The notes: generated by a model not told the origin, from the sequence alone. A stretch of DNA of 64,000 nt from Homarus americanus (GCF_018991925.1 NW_024735312.1:304001-368000), one strand, 5' to 3'. Positions 12,850 to 26,982 are shown, numbered from the stretch's first letter. A program made the numbers and translations.

Positions 12850-15660
12850 ACCGTTCATATCCCAATTCAACGCACAATCACTTGATTCTTTGAAATAATA
12901 AATTTAATGAAGTAATACAATAATAATACTAATACTGATAACAATGATGACAGTAATGGGTAAGTAATTAGTGTTAATTATACTAAAATTTTTACCGCAG
13001 AATAATAATCGGGTCGGTATATTATACAAAGACGCGATCATTAAATATTAATATATATGTCTTAGTTCTATGTCTGGTTCTTAAGAGAGATTTATGTCTG
13101 TTTATGAAACGTCGTCAGATCACATCCCATAATTATGTAAATTAGTTCTACATTGGACGGGGAACATTTCGGTCATTTAGTTATTATGACCAAATGTATC
13201 GAGAAAACTGGATTAATGCTACATTGGTTGGCTGCCTTTGTACTGTACAGTTACCACACCGTTAGTGACGATGGCTCACCACTGTGGCCCAGCACCACCA
13301 CTGTCACACAACCACTGCTGTATAACCCACTATCACTGTGGTACAAGACGCTACTCACCAAATGGTAGCAGATGGGTAGTGTGGGTGATGGGAGGCGTCT
13401 CTTGCTTGGCGTCCTCCTGGGGCGTTCATCAGTCACTGCCATCGTATAGTTGTGTCGGTAAACCATCAGTCAACTGCAGTATGACGTGTCTGAATGATCA
13501 TTGTCTCGTTATTGTGTCTAGCAGGAATGTTGTTTGAGGTGAGAGAGAGAGAGAATGTGTGACTCATTCCATCAATAAGTTGCTGATGAATGGTTTTGGT
13601 GTGTGACAGAGAAATTTGTCACCTAAGTGTCAGGCATTGGTATTGTGATCAACGCGTGTCTGTGGTAGCTTTATTTATTTATTTACTGTATTTATTTAAT
13701 TATTTATTGGTCTGATAAACGTAGAAAGTGCATTCCAGGTGTGGGTGATGCGTCTCTCTCTCTCTTTTTATATAATATCCGTTTTCTAAGAGGTGTCCCA
13801 TTTCTAGTTCTGTTTTACGAGAGTCGATCAAAACTTTTTCATTATCAGGGGTAAAACCAATACAACAGTTGAATTCTTTGGGTGTTTCATATAATTTAAC
13901 TAATGTGATATGAATTTTTGGTTTAGTGAAAGTTTAAACGTAGGATGACAAAATTGAGTATTTAAGTGCCATAAAAATTCTTAACAAAATAAGGTTCCAC
14001 AACAAAGGAAATTCTTCGACGTCGAGTGGCACCGATATTTCCTCATATGTGATATTACAAGGTGGGTCAAGGAGTTGAGATGTGAGTGATGGAGCCTTGA
14101 GGTCGGCCTTCAGGCGTCACCGACGAGAGACACTGGTGGTAGATATGTCACTGTATAGCGGTATTATGTGTTGGGCTGTTGTGTACAAAGGTGGTAGAGA
14201 AGACACTATGTCACTAACCATATGGGTTTCAATCATGAACCTCAGCAATGTAGATACAATTACAGTAGATATGTCACTTTTTACACTTAGGCATTTGGCA
14301 CTATTACACACTATTGCAGCTGTGTGTCATGGGCTGGTCAACGACACACCCACAGATTTCACTCATTGTACTCGTATATATACACAGTGGGTGACTGTCA
14401 ACGTGCACACAGTCATACGGGTGTACAGTTCCGCAGGATACTGACCACACACACAGCTGTCACCTGTGTTGTGATTGAATTTAGAACCGTGACGACACTG
14501 TGCGTCTTGTGAGGGTGACACACACGAGAGATACACCTAGGGTACATGACCTGTGTGTGGTGGAGGTGGTGGTGGTGGCAGTTGTTTCTCGTGGTGGTGT
14601 GGTTGTTTGTGGTGGCAGTGGCGTAGTTGTTAGTTTGTTGTTGCTGTTGGACACATAGCTCCATAATCCCCCTACACCCCCAGCGATACAGACGCCCGCC
14701 CACTATGTATCAGAACACATAAACATGGACAGACAGACACACACATGTTGTAATTAAAAAGTCGCTGTAGTTGGTGGACAAGATAATGCTTAACGACATT
14801 GCTCAACCACAGTCGACAATCACAACGGGTTTCCTGTCTCATATTCTTCACCAACTTGAAATCAAAAAAACATAAACGTACAGTAATTGTTTTCTTCAAG
14901 TCACAGCTGGGAGGGTAATGACTACGACGCTTTTGTGCAGCTTAACACTTAACACTTCGCCTCATCCCACTCACCCTACCCCCTCACCTTCACTCCCACC
15001 CCCCACCCCCACCCCAAGTAAAAAAAATCGTATGATATTTTTTCCTACTTTCTGGATGTCACAGAACGACGCCTCTAGTTAATGTTTATTATTTTAAGTA
15101 CAAATTGAACTCCATTTTCGTCACATTCTCCTTTTGTCGCTTCTTAAGGAAGCCACCTCTAACTGCGTTCTTTCATTTATAGTTGCCAGAAAAAAAAATG
15201 TTCGAATTGGTAAGAATCTTGACTTGAGATCATCATGTTCACCGTTTAGTCAGAATTCGTATGTGATGTTCGCACTACACGTAACTTACCTTGTGGGAAA
15301 AAAAATCTAAATGACTTATGTTGTGTCAGTAACTACCTGCAATACGTTACGGTGTCTTCTCTAAACAACGTTACGGTGTCTTCTCTAAACAACCACTTTT
15401 CTTGAAGCTCAAAATTGGTACAAATGTAAAGTTATGTATCCTAGACAATTTTCAACTTTTATCTAATTATTTCCGGGTTACCTCAATTGTTGGTCCAAAG
15501 TTCCGGGTGTAAACGTAGCTTCTCGTGGTCACAGTACAGTGTTTAATGGTGTTGATATTGTTAACTGGTGCTGCTGTTATAACACCCACGGTACGTCACC
15601 ACCAATGACAGAGTGACGAAAGTCGTAACATGTGATAAAACATACCAGTGTGGGATTATG
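12850..15660. other. Low-copy DNA, no gene supported
   Basis: Contains a 24-bp direct duplication (acgttacggtgtcttctcta, 15344-15391) and scattered GTGT-rich text. Frames of about 100-120 codons (13238-13537 and 14082-14444, +) lack recognisable domains or convincing splice context. Confidence 0.4.
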
Positions 15661-15669
15661 TAAACCTAC

Positions 15670-17045
15670 CTTGGTGAAGAGTAGTGACGGTGGTGGTGAA
15701 GTGTGTGTGGTGACGGTGGTGGTGAAGAGTGTGGCGAGGGTAGTGACGGTGGTGGTACAGAGTGTGGTGACGGTGGTGAAGAGTGTGGTGAGGGTAGTGA
15801 CGGTGGTGGTGAAGAGTGTAGTGAGGGTAGTGATGGTGGTGGTGAAGCGTGTGGTGACGGTGATGGTGAAGCGTGTGGTGACGGTGGTGGTGAAGAGTGT
15901 GTGAGGGTAGTGATGGTGGTGGTAAAGCGTGTGATGACGGTGGTGAACAGTGTGTTGAGGGTGGTGGTGAAGTGTGTGGTGAGGGTAGTGACGGTGGTGG
16001 TGAAGAGTGTAGTGAGGGTAGTGATGGTGGTGGTGAAGCGTGTGGTGACGGTGGTGGTGAAGAGTGTGGTGAGGGTAGTGACGGTGGTGGTGAAGAGTGT
16101 AGTGAGGGTAGTGATGGTGGTGGTGATGGTGAAGTGTGTGGTGACGGTGGTGGCGAAGAGTGTGGTGAGGGTAGTGATGGTGGTGGTGAAGAGTGTAGTG
16201 AGGGTAGTGATGGTGGTGGTGATGGTGAAGTGTGGTGACGGTGGTGGCGAAGAGTGTGGTGGAGGTAGTGACGGTGGTGGTGAAGAGTGTAGTGAGGGTA
16301 GTGATGGTGGTGGTGAAGCGTGTGGTGACGGTGGTGAAGAGTGTGGTGAGGGTAGTGGTGGTGGTGGTGAAGAGTGTAGTGAGTGAGTGGTGGTGGTGAT
16401 GGTGAAGTGTGTGGTGACGGTGCGAGCGTGTGGTGAGGGTAGTGATGGTGGTGGGGTGCGTAAAGGTGACGGTGGTGAACAGTGTGGTGAGGGTAGTGAC
16501 GGTGGTGGTGAAGCATGTGGTGACGGTGAAGCGTGTGGTGACGGTGGTGGTGAAGAGTGTAGTGAGGGTAGTGGACGGTGGTGGTACAGAGTGTGGTGAC
16601 GGTGGTGAAGAGTGTGGTGAGGGTAGTGATGGTGGTGGTGAGCGTGTGTGGTGGGGTGGTGGTGAAGAGTGTAGTGAGGGTAGTGACGGTGGTGGTGAAG
16701 AGTGTAGTGAGGGTAGTGTGACGGTGGTGGTGAAGTGTGGTGACGGTGGTGAACAGTGTGGTGAGGTAGTGACGGTGGTGGTGAATAGGTGTGGTGAGGG
16801 TAGTGACGGTGGTGAAGAGTGTGGTGAGGGTAGTGACGTTAGTAGTACAGAGTGTGGGGACGGTAGTGACGGTGGTGGTGAAGAATGTGGTGAGGGTAGT
16901 GATGGTGGTGGGGAAGAATGTGGTGAGGGTAGTGACGGTGGTGGTACAGTGTGTGGTGAAGGTGGTGAAGAGTGTGGTGAGGGTAGTGACGGTGGTGGTA
17001 AGGGTATGGCGTTGGTGGTGAAGTGTGGTGGTGGTGATGGTGGCC
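15670..17045. repeat. 33-bp GGT-rich minisatellite, about 42 copies
   Basis: The unit contains ggtggtggtgaagagtgtgg and tgagggtagtgac. C is almost absent on the + strand. Because 33 is divisible by three, frames stay open on both strands (562 codons on the minus strand); these are taken as artefacts. Confidence 0.9.
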
Positions 17046-17734
<689 letters not shown>

Positions 17735-17928
17735 GGTCATGGAGTGTTCACATATACAGCTGGCGTCTTTGACCATTTTCACATGAAGACCTGTACTCAG
17801 TTGTTCGTAAGAGTACCTGGTGGCCCAGACTTGTCACTACTACGTCTAATGCCGGGGTCCTAGGTTAGAAGCCTTGCTAGTGGAGGTATCAGCAGTTAAT
17901 CTGGATGTGAACGTGTTTTTTTTTATAT

Positions 17929-17929
<1 letters not shown>

Positions 17930-18010
<81 letters not shown>
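17930..18010. repeat. (CA)n microsatellite, about 40 repeats
   Basis: Uninterrupted. Confidence 0.97.
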
Positions 18011-18012
<2 letters not shown>

Positions 18013-18014
18013 TC

Positions 18015-18640
18015 GTCCTCGTACTCCTTTAGTACACAACACCCAAAAAATTAAGTTATATCGTCACTAGGTTGACAGGGACAGAGGGTCGTGTACCGCC
18101 CTGGCTACACCCAGCTTGGTTATAGTATACGTACAAGATGGTACGACTGTCGTGGGTAACACTGTGACTAAGAGACGCGCGCCACCTTTCACAGTGCTGG
18201 GGCGCGTGGCTGAGAACTAATGCTGTGTATTAATCGTGTCCCCGACTCTTACACGCTGGCCACAAGTTTGTTCCTACCAAAGCACCACGTGAATTATTGG
18301 CCCCAGGAGGCTTTTCTGACACCAAGATTACTTGCTGAATACACCCACACCCAACTTAATATTTCCCGACCACCATCGCTACACCGACACCCCCCCCTCA
18401 CACCTTTCGTCTTACACCCTGAGCCCGGGCTTTGTGTGATCAGGTGGTAATGGAGCTGTGAACTTGGTGTATATTGTGTAGAGTGTAGCTTAAGCAGGTG
18501 TTTTATATGTAGAGCAGGTGTGTGGTGTAGAGGGGTGGTGGTGGAATGTAAGACGTGGTGTAATGAGGTGGGTGGTGGAGGGAGATAAGGAGGTGGCGTC
18601 GTCCCCTGGATGAGCCTGATGACCGACCTCCTAGCACGTC
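18015..18640. other. No gene supported
   Basis: Unique-looking DNA. The + frame at 18220-18450 has no recognisable domain. Confidence 0.4.
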
Positions 18641-18644
18641 TTGC

Positions 18645-19715
18645 CTCGCCTCCCTCCTTCCCTTGATACTACTCCTACCGGCTTCCCTCTTCTCGCCTCC
18701 TCTCCCTACCCCACATTCAATCCCCATCCCCTCACCTTGCTTCGCCGCCTCCCTCTCTTTGTCCCCCCTTCACTTACCCTTGCCGTGCCTCCCTCTCCCG
18801 ACCTCTCTTCCCCTCTTTCTCCCCCACTCATCCTGCCTCTCCTCACTCACCCTGCCCCTCCTCACTCACCCTGCCCCCCACCCCTCTCTCCCCACCACCT
18901 ACCCTGCCCTGCCCTCCCTCACTCACCCTGCCCCACCTCATCTCACCTCACCCTGCCCCACCTTATCTCACCCTGCCCCACCTCATCTCACCCTGCCTCC
19001 TCCCTCACTCACCCTGCCTAACCTCCGCATTCACCCTGTCTCTCCTACCCTCACCCTGCCTCCTCCCCACCCTGCCTCTTCTACCCTCACCCCTCCTCCC
19101 TTCTGCCCTGCCTCCCTCCCTCGCCCTGCCCTCTCCCCCCTCACCCTGCCCCACCTCTCACCCCTGCCCCTCCACCCTGCCCCACCTCATCTCACCCTGC
19201 CCCACCTCATCTCACCCTGCCATCTCACCCTGCCCCTCCTCCCTCACTCACCCCTGCCTAACCTCCCGCATTCAACCTCACCCTGCCCCTCTCCTACCTC
19301 TCCCCCTCACCCCTGCCTACTACCCTGCCTCTCTCTTCCTCACCCTGCCTCTCCTCCCCCTACCCTCTCCTCCTCCTACCCTCACCCTCCTCCTCCCCTA
19401 TGCCCTCCTCCCCTCACCCTGCCCTCCTCCCTCACCCTGCCTCTCCTCCCCTCACCTGCCTCTCCTCCCTCACCCCTGCCTCCTCCTCACCCCTGCCTCC
19501 TCCTCCTCTCCTCCTCCTCCTCTCCCCCACCCTCCCTCTCCCTCCCCTCACCCCTCTCCCTCCCCCCCACCCTGCCTCTCCTCCCCCACCCTGCCTCCTC
19601 CCCCCCCCCTGCCCTCCCTCCCTCCTCCCCTCACCCCTGCCTCTCCTCCACCCCTGCCTCCTCCTCCTCACCCCTCCCCTCACGCTGCCTCCCCTCCCCT
19701 CACTCCACCACTCTC
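18645..19715. repeat. Polypyrimidine C-rich tandem tract
   Basis: Degenerate repeats of ctcaccctgcctctcctcc over about 1.07 kb. Purines are rare on the + strand, so the minus strand is G-rich with many G3-G5 runs. The 358-codon frame is compositional. Confidence 0.9.
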
Positions 19716-19754
19716 TTAGTTCTCTACCCATTAGTGTGAGCTATTGGTGAATCT

Positions 19755-20046
<292 letters not shown>

Positions 20047-20214
20047 TTTTTTAAGAAGATAACGTTCACAACTATAAATAATTTTGACGAATTAGTTAGT
20101 AAGATCAACATCGGTAAATAATGAAAGGTGAAGGGCAACCGTGACCCCGCCAAGTAGTGCTGTAATGTTTCCTCGTTGAATGTAAGGACGTTTAGTACTT
20201 CTCACGCTCCTACT

Positions 20215-20320
20215 ATCACCAACTGTCAACACCCATTCAGATTTTCACAACTTGCAACACCTGTCTAAATTTTTACTACTACCAACACCCGTCCAGATTT
20301 TCACAATTACCAACACAATA
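20215..20320. repeat. About 30-bp repeat, 3-4 degenerate copies
   Basis: Repeats of accaacacccgtccagattt and tcacaa. Confidence 0.7.
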
Positions 20321-20559
20321 ACAAATTATGGTGTAAGGATGGTGATGATGAGGAGAAGGGGGGGGGGAGGGGTGTTGCCAGCTACTTAACGTGCAATAGA
20401 TGCAACAACGGGAAACAGTTTGTATGTTTTGCAATGTGTTGTGAAAACTGTACTTGGTGGGTTTCAACTCTTGCGGCGGAATTAGTCGGTAATGATTTAT
20501 TATAATGTTGGTTTGGTAACTTCACTGTACATGATAGTTATGTAGTTTATGTAACCTAA

Positions 20560-21552
20560 CCCCACAACGATATATATAGTTTTTTAACATTTACCCACAA
20601 CGATATATATAGTTTTTAACATTTACCCACAACGATATATATAGTTTTTTAACATTTACCCACAACGATATATATAGTTTTTTAACATTTACCCACAACG
20701 ATATATATATAGTTTTTTAACATTACCCACAACGATATATATAGTTTTTTAACATTACCCACAACGATATATATAGTTTTTTAACATTACCCACAACGAT
20801 ATATATAGTTTTTTAACATTTACCCACAACGATATATATAGTTTTTTAACATTACCCACAACGATATATATAGTTTTTTAACATTACCCACAACGATATA
20901 TATAGTTTTTTAACATTACCCACAACGATATATATAGTTTTTTAACATTACCCACAACGATATATATAGTTTTTTAACATTTACACACAACGATATATAG
21001 TTTTTTTTAACATTACCCACAACGATATATAGTTTTTTAACATTACCCACAACGATATATATAGTTTTTAACGTTACCCACAACGATATATATAGTTTTT
21101 TAACATTACCCACAACGATATATATAGTTTTTTAACATTACCCACAATGATATATAGTTTTTTAACATTACCCACAATGATATATAGTTTTTTAACATTA
21201 CCCACAACGATATATATAGTTTTTTAACATTACCCACAACGATATATATAGTTTTTAACATTTACCCACAATGATATATAGTTTTTTAACATTACCCACA
21301 ACGATATATATAGTTTTTTAACATTACCCACAACGATATATATAGTTTTTAACATTTACCCACAACGATATATATAGTTTTTAACATTTACCCACAACGA
21401 TATAGAGTTTTTTAACATTACCCACAACGATATAGAGTTTTTAACATTACCCACAACGATATATATAGTTTTTTAACATTACCCACAACGATATATATAG
21501 TTTTTAACATTACCCACAACGATATATATAGTTTTTTAACATTACCCACAAC
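20560..21552. repeat. 32-bp AT-rich array, about 31 copies
   Basis: The unit contains acccacaacgatatatatag followed by a T5-T8 run and aacatt. It is one of the best conserved arrays in the window; differences are mostly in TA count and T-run length, plus an acga/atga variant. Confidence 0.95.
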
Positions 21553-21554
21553 AG

Positions 21555-22810
21555 TCCCAAAGTAGTTGCTCTGTGATTAAAGGAGCTCTAAATGTTTTGG
21601 TTAAAGAGTGGGAAGGAAAGTTACTGGGGAGGGAATCTATAGTACTAAGGAGCGTACAGTTGGTGTTACTCTCTTCAGGTCATTAAGTAATGTTTGTAAC
21701 AGCCAATGTGCACTGTTTGTAACGCCACTGAAGACATTAATTCCTGCTGCATTACTTCATCACCAGGTTTTGTAACGTTACTCAAAACTATATATAATTT
21801 TCGTAGCATTAGATAATATACAGGCTTCTGTACCGTTACTGAGAATATTAAGCAATATTTGTAACGTTTAACAATATGCAGTTATTTGGCGTTACTATAT
21901 GACTCACGGCGCTGTGAGTACCATAAATCTGAGGTAAAATTTGAGGAGAACTGTTGGTGGTGAGACAGTAATTGTGATTGGTGTTATAACTTTGGTGCGG
22001 GGGTGATTGGCAGGGCCTGAGATCCATGTGGGAAGATATATGTGGTTGTGGGGAAGGCGGGTGGAGTAGAGGGTATCGTCTTGGGGATGGTTACTGGGTG
22101 TGAGAGAAGAGCCAGTAGAAGCAGTAGCAGTGTAGAGACAACTGCAGAAGAGGACTTGAAAGTCACCTCGATAGTGCGTTTAGGCGTGAGGGTAACAGCA
22201 GTAGTAGCCCAGGAAGACGTATAGGCGCTCAGGCGTGGGAGCAGAGAAATATTTCAAGCGGGAGCAGGTGAACACGTGGTGGCGTGGGTGTGGGAGCAGT
22301 GTCAGCAGTACGTGGAGGCACCCGGTGCGTGATGGCAGGACCCAGTGCGACACCTTGCGGCCCCTCACTCCCTCCCTGGCGTCCCTCCCGTTGACACAGA
22401 CTTCTCTCCCTGACTCCCCCTCCTCTCCACTCCACTAAGCTCATCTCGCATCTCACAAAACCGAAAGTTAACTTACAAGTTAATGAAGAGTTTTAATGGG
22501 ATGCTTAGTCGAATCTGGAGATGATGTCAAGGAAGGAGACGTGACGTGGGGGGAGGAGTGTAGGTGAGACGGGTGGTGCTGGGTCACTCCAGTTGTCCCC
22601 GCAGGACGACACACGCCACGTGCAGTGACTCGCTCCCTCTGCTGACTTGCCTGCTATAGTGACTAGAAAGAATTGACTGAATGAAACAAGATTATCATAG
22701 TGTTGTGATGACTCGGTACTCTGCAAGTGCTCACGTATTGTACCACTTGTAAACAAACACTCCGCGGCACGTTTGAACCCGACCAGACACAACTGTTTGG
22801 AGGAAACACC
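21555..22810. other. Low-copy DNA upstream of the candidate first exon
   Basis: G+C rises in 22220-22430. No exon was recognised. It may include promoter sequence for the 22.88-kb exon. Confidence 0.35.
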
Positions 22811-22814
22811 GGTT

Positions 22815-22821
22815 TATATAA
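22815..22821 (+). promoter_or_regulatory. TATA-like box upstream of candidate exon
   Basis: TATATAA occurs in the context ggtttatataacc, 58 bp before the ATG at 22879. With the usual 25-30 bp spacing, transcription would start near 22845. No clear arthropod initiator (TCAGT) was seen. An E-box CACGTG lies about 200 bp further upstream, near 22617. In this AT-rich sequence a chance match is possible. Confidence 0.25.
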
Positions 22822-22878
22822 CCTTTTTTGTTGAGTTTTTGTTTAGCTGTGATATTGGACTTGTACGTAAAGCGTTTA

Positions 22879-23049
22879 ATGGCTGTTACGGTGAGCAACC
22901 AAGGGGAAGATTACTCAATAAGTCGGGTGTTGGATCTTCCAGTCTTCAGCTCCACCGTCGCCGCCTCAGTCAACACGACTACCACCGCCGTCGCCAACTA
23001 CGCCGTCAGCAATAACAACAAGATGGTGGCGGTGTGCACTAATGGCACT
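22879..23049 (+). CDS. Candidate protein-coding first exon, gene unknown
   Basis: The frame opens at the ATG at 22879 and runs 57 codons to GGCACT|gtaagc, a good donor at 23050. The peptide begins MAVTVSNQGEDYSISRVLDL, is then rich in Ser, Thr, Val and Asn, and ends MVAVCTNGT. The codons look evenly used and the stretch is not a simple repeat, unlike most open frames here. A TATA-like box lies about 60 nt upstream. The exon ends in phase 0. It is on the same strand as the cnc exons 14 kb downstream and could be an alternative first exon of that gene, but the 37.4-kb exon does not start in phase 0, so an intermediate exon would be needed. A second possible donor (ACG|gtgagc, 22891) would shorten it to four codons. 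I do not recognise the product. Confidence 0.35.
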
Positions 23050-23286
23050 GTAAGCATCACTCAATATTTAGTTTCTTTTTTTTTTTACATCATCACAAAA
23101 AGTGGTTTTATTTACCGCAGTTTAACACATCACGAGGTTTTGACCCATAAGCTGTGATGGGTGTTAGTGTTAGAGTTGGGGTTCATGGCTGGACTCAGGA
23201 TCATAGACATGCCCAGGTCTTAAGAAAGACTAGCACGCCAAGGCCAGTTCGGAACCTGACGCGATATGGGGTATATACTACGTCGT

Positions 23287-23392
23287 AGGGCCATGTCAGG
23301 GTACAGGGTCATGTCAAGGCGCAGGGCCATGTCAAGGCGCTGGGCCACGTCAGGGTACAAGACCATGCCAGGGCACAGGATCAAGTTGGAGT
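23287..23392. repeat. 18-bp tandem repeat, about 6 copies
   Basis: The unit is near agggccatgtcaaggcgc. Confidence 0.8.
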
Positions 23393-24142
23393 CTTAAAAA
23401 AGGCCAAGATGGAGAGGAGGTTAATATTATACCGACCTCGGACCATACGAGAGCACAGTATCATGAAGTGCTTTATGTCGTCAAGTGACCAGATCTTATT
23501 AGTAAGGTTACCCGTGACCCCAAGCTGATGGCTTCTCTCTTTATCTCTACACTATAGTGGTTATGGGAAGACTTAGTGTTACATTAATATAGGGAGGTAC
23601 AGTATCTGGTAGTGTGACTAGTGAACATAGCAAGTGACGCCGTTGAGGGTTTGTTGACATCCCAGTATATATTGTCTAAGGTGAAATGTTAATCACTTTA
23701 GTAGGAGGACGTGTGGTGATCCTTGGGTGGAGATAAAGAGAAATGGATTAGAAGAGAGAGAGAGAGAAAACGAGGGAAAGTAGTGTAGGCAGTACCGTAG
23801 ATGAGCGCCCCCTCATACACCCCTTTACTAGTTTTAGTAGAATATTGCTTTTACCGCCAGGCCGAGTACATACAGCCTTTAGTAGACCCATGTACAGAAT
23901 TAGGTTCTTAACCTTACAGTTGGGGAAGTGAAAGGCGGTAGAGTGCAGTGCCTGCCAGGCTGTCTCCAATCTTGGTCATGTGTTCACTGTTTACTCTGGG
24001 GCCACCAGGGTTATGGGACCAACATTACTTTCATTAATCTTTATTATGAAAATTTTCATATCCTAACCAATACCATTTTATCCTTTTCGTATTTTAATTC
24101 CATTGCTCATATTTTTAAATAAATGTATCGGTAATTTATAAA
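23393..24142. other. No gene seen
   Basis: AT-rich sequence leading into the LINE fragment; the last part may belong to the same retroelement. Confidence 0.35.
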
Positions 24143-24422
24143 CAGGGTTCTGTTCTTTCACCTACTCTCTTCCTTTTTTTTTAATGATTTACTTCACAGT
24201 AATTCTGTCTATTCATTCGTTGATGATTCTACTTTTCACTCTTCTTCACATTTTCCCCTTCCCCCTAATTCTCAAACTAGATCTCTTTCTAGAGTTGATA
24301 TCATTCCATCTATCAATGTGGATTTGTGCAGCATCTCTGAATGGGGAGGTAGAAACTTGGGTTAAATTCAATAGTAATAAAACTCAGTATTTACCAATTA
24401 CACGAAAGCGCTTGGGAACTTC
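24143..24422 (+). pseudogene. LINE reverse-transcriptase fragment
   Basis: With two frame changes the strand reads [17 protein letters not shown], then [15 protein letters not shown] (the FVDD form of the YxDD catalytic box), then [20 protein letters not shown] with a Trp next, and finally [16 protein letters not shown]. These are RT motifs of jockey/CR1-like non-LTR elements that are common in arthropods. One frame change falls in the T9 run at 24175-24183. The remnant is 5'- and 3'-truncated and passes within 30 bp into a (TA)n tract. Inactive. Confidence 0.75.
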
Positions 24423-24449
24423 GTGTTTTCTTTTTCCTTGTGGTTATCA

Positions 24450-24596
<147 letters not shown>

Positions 24597-24599
24597 TTT

Positions 24600-25643
24600 C
24601 TGAAAGCAGATATTGTACTGTACTGTACCTGTAGTACGTACAGTTTGTCAACACGAGCAGTGGCATTGCTAGTAAGATGTCTTACATACTGGTTATCAAG
24701 TTACTCATATATATCGCTGTTGCTTTTACGTCATTAATTTTATCAACCAGAAGAGGTCTTTGTATTTTGTGACTTCAGATATAATACAGCCTGCAGATGA
24801 GGTGAGGATGAACAAGCAGTATACTGTAATATATTTTATGGCCGCGGTGTGTGTTACCCGCCGTTGTTCACTCACATAGATGATACACTTTTACTCAGGA
24901 ATCAAAAACTTGATTTATGGGATTTATGACGAGACAGTCACTCTTGTGTCATTAAAATATGATGTAAAACTATTACAATACTGAACTGGAAAGTTGGTGT
25001 GTGTTAAGTGAGACGTGAACCATCCGTCATCACTTGACTCAGAGAAAGGTACACATGGATCACTAGAGCTTAGCTGATCACAATCGCCCTTATGGCTCAA
25101 GAGAAGGTTGAAATGAACCTGAAAAATCATACTGGTGGCTACCCTACTGTAGGCAGTAACCGTTGTTCCATCACCTTCACCTGGAGTGTTGAGGAAGGTG
25201 TGAGGGGTGACACAGGAGGAGTGGCACTCCTGGTGACGTGAGGCTGAGATCACCCGCCCACGGTCTGCCACCCAGCCTTCACCCCGCCACCCATCTTGTT
25301 GTGCAGCGTGCGGGGCGTTATCCTCACTCCTTTTACTCTAACCAAACTTGAAATGCTGTATCCTCACTTCAACCTTGCCCACATCACTACGACAAGGCCT
25401 CACCTATCATATTAACACCTCACCAGTCAACAACAGCTCTCCTCACCCCCCACCCCTACCCCCTCATACCTACACTATTAACATCAAGCCTAGGTAGTTA
25501 GTCCCTCACCACACACACACACCTGAGAGAGACGGAAGGTGCCGTGTTGCCGAGAGACAAGGTCACCACCTCCCACAGTGACCTGTCTGCTCTCGTCATC
25601 TGTGTCGTCACCACTCTCCGTGTATTGATGACTGGTGGCGTCC

Positions 25644-25683
<40 letters not shown>

Positions 25684-26440
25684 CAGCTCGACAACTCAGC
25701 CCAACAGCTATTGGTTCTATGTGTAGAGATACGTTACAAAATCTCACCCGAGGTCTATAATTTTTTTTTTTCCTCTCCTCTTAAGAGTTATGCCCCGTGG
25801 ACTCTACTACGCCTTCATGGTCACCCTCGCTCCTTAACATAGTGACGTCAAGAATATTGTTGATATGACCGCTTGATCATTAATGAACAGTTGATACATT
25901 ATTCACGATGAAAAAAAAATCCGTCGTTGTAGTTACTTCATGACCCCGTACATAAAATTATTGGATCATGCAAATTATTATTTTTTTTGTGTAGCCGTCA
26001 TTACCACCTTCCTTACATGTGGTAATTAGAAAGTGTTGCAGTCAGTGTTTTTAGCGACTATCCCCCAGGTGATGTAGCAAAAGTTCCGCATTATTAAGAG
26101 ATCTTTATGATATCTTTTTTTTTTCATAAATGAGAAAACGAGAATACCTGTAGCTGTTGTACTAGTTCTGTCTTGACACCTTTGTTCACGCTGTCTCTAT
26201 CGTAGCTTGAATAAGTCGGTTAAATACGCTCTCACATCTGTAGTCAAGGGGAACAATAAACTTACGAATGTTTGAGAATGTGGACTGCAGTCGTGTGGCC
26301 CACCAAACCTGTTTTGATTCTCGTTGGCACAGTATTATTGTCTGACCTAAGTACTGATAAAAATGTTGTTCTACTGCTCTACATCTTGTTAATGTTTATA
26401 AAAGAAATAGTAATAGTAATGTGAACATACAACATTAGTG
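24600..26440. other. Low-copy DNA with one (GT)n tract
   Basis: (GT)n at 25645-25681. No exon or RNA gene was recognised. Confidence 0.4.
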
Positions 26441-26444
26441 CACC

Positions 26445-26446
<2 letters not shown>

Positions 26447-26492
<46 letters not shown>
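26447..26492. repeat. (ATT)n microsatellite
   Basis: About 15 trinucleotides; CAT/CTT-rich text follows at 26705-26815. Confidence 0.95.
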
Positions 26493-26493
<1 letters not shown>

Positions 26494-26941
26494 GGTAACT
26501 TTAACTACTACTACTACTGTTACTACTACTAATAATAATAATAACAGTAATAAACTGGTACAAACATGACGACTGTGGTAAGGATTGCAACAGTAGTGTG
26601 TGTGTGTGATAAACTGTGTCAGGTCGTATGTAAATATTAGTACAGGTACTACACTGGGTGGCGGTGGCTCGTGTACTCTACACTACCTGCTTTAACTTTG
26701 TCTTTCATCATCATCATCAACAACAACATCACCCTTATCTTCAACTTCATCAACATCACCCTTATCTTCATCTTCATCATCATCATTATTCTCATCATCA
26801 TCATCACTATTATTATTACGGCCACAGCCACCACTCACACTCTCCCCCATATGATCGTTCACTTTGCTTTAATTATTTATTTATTAATCATTGTTTATGT
26901 TATTTATTTTTATAGATTTTTCCTGTCAGCCTCACACACAC

Positions 26942-26948
<7 letters not shown>

Positions 26949-26980
<32 letters not shown>
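26949..26980. repeat. (GA)n microsatellite
   Basis: Pure GA run. Confidence 0.95.

Positions 26981-26982
<2 letters not shown>

Noticed and set aside
13238..13537. Plus-strand 99-codon frame
   Set aside because: Overlapping frames of similar length on both strands indicate chance.
18663..19739. Plus-strand Pro/Leu/Ser-rich frame of 358 codons
   Set aside because: Compositional effect of the polypyrimidine tract.
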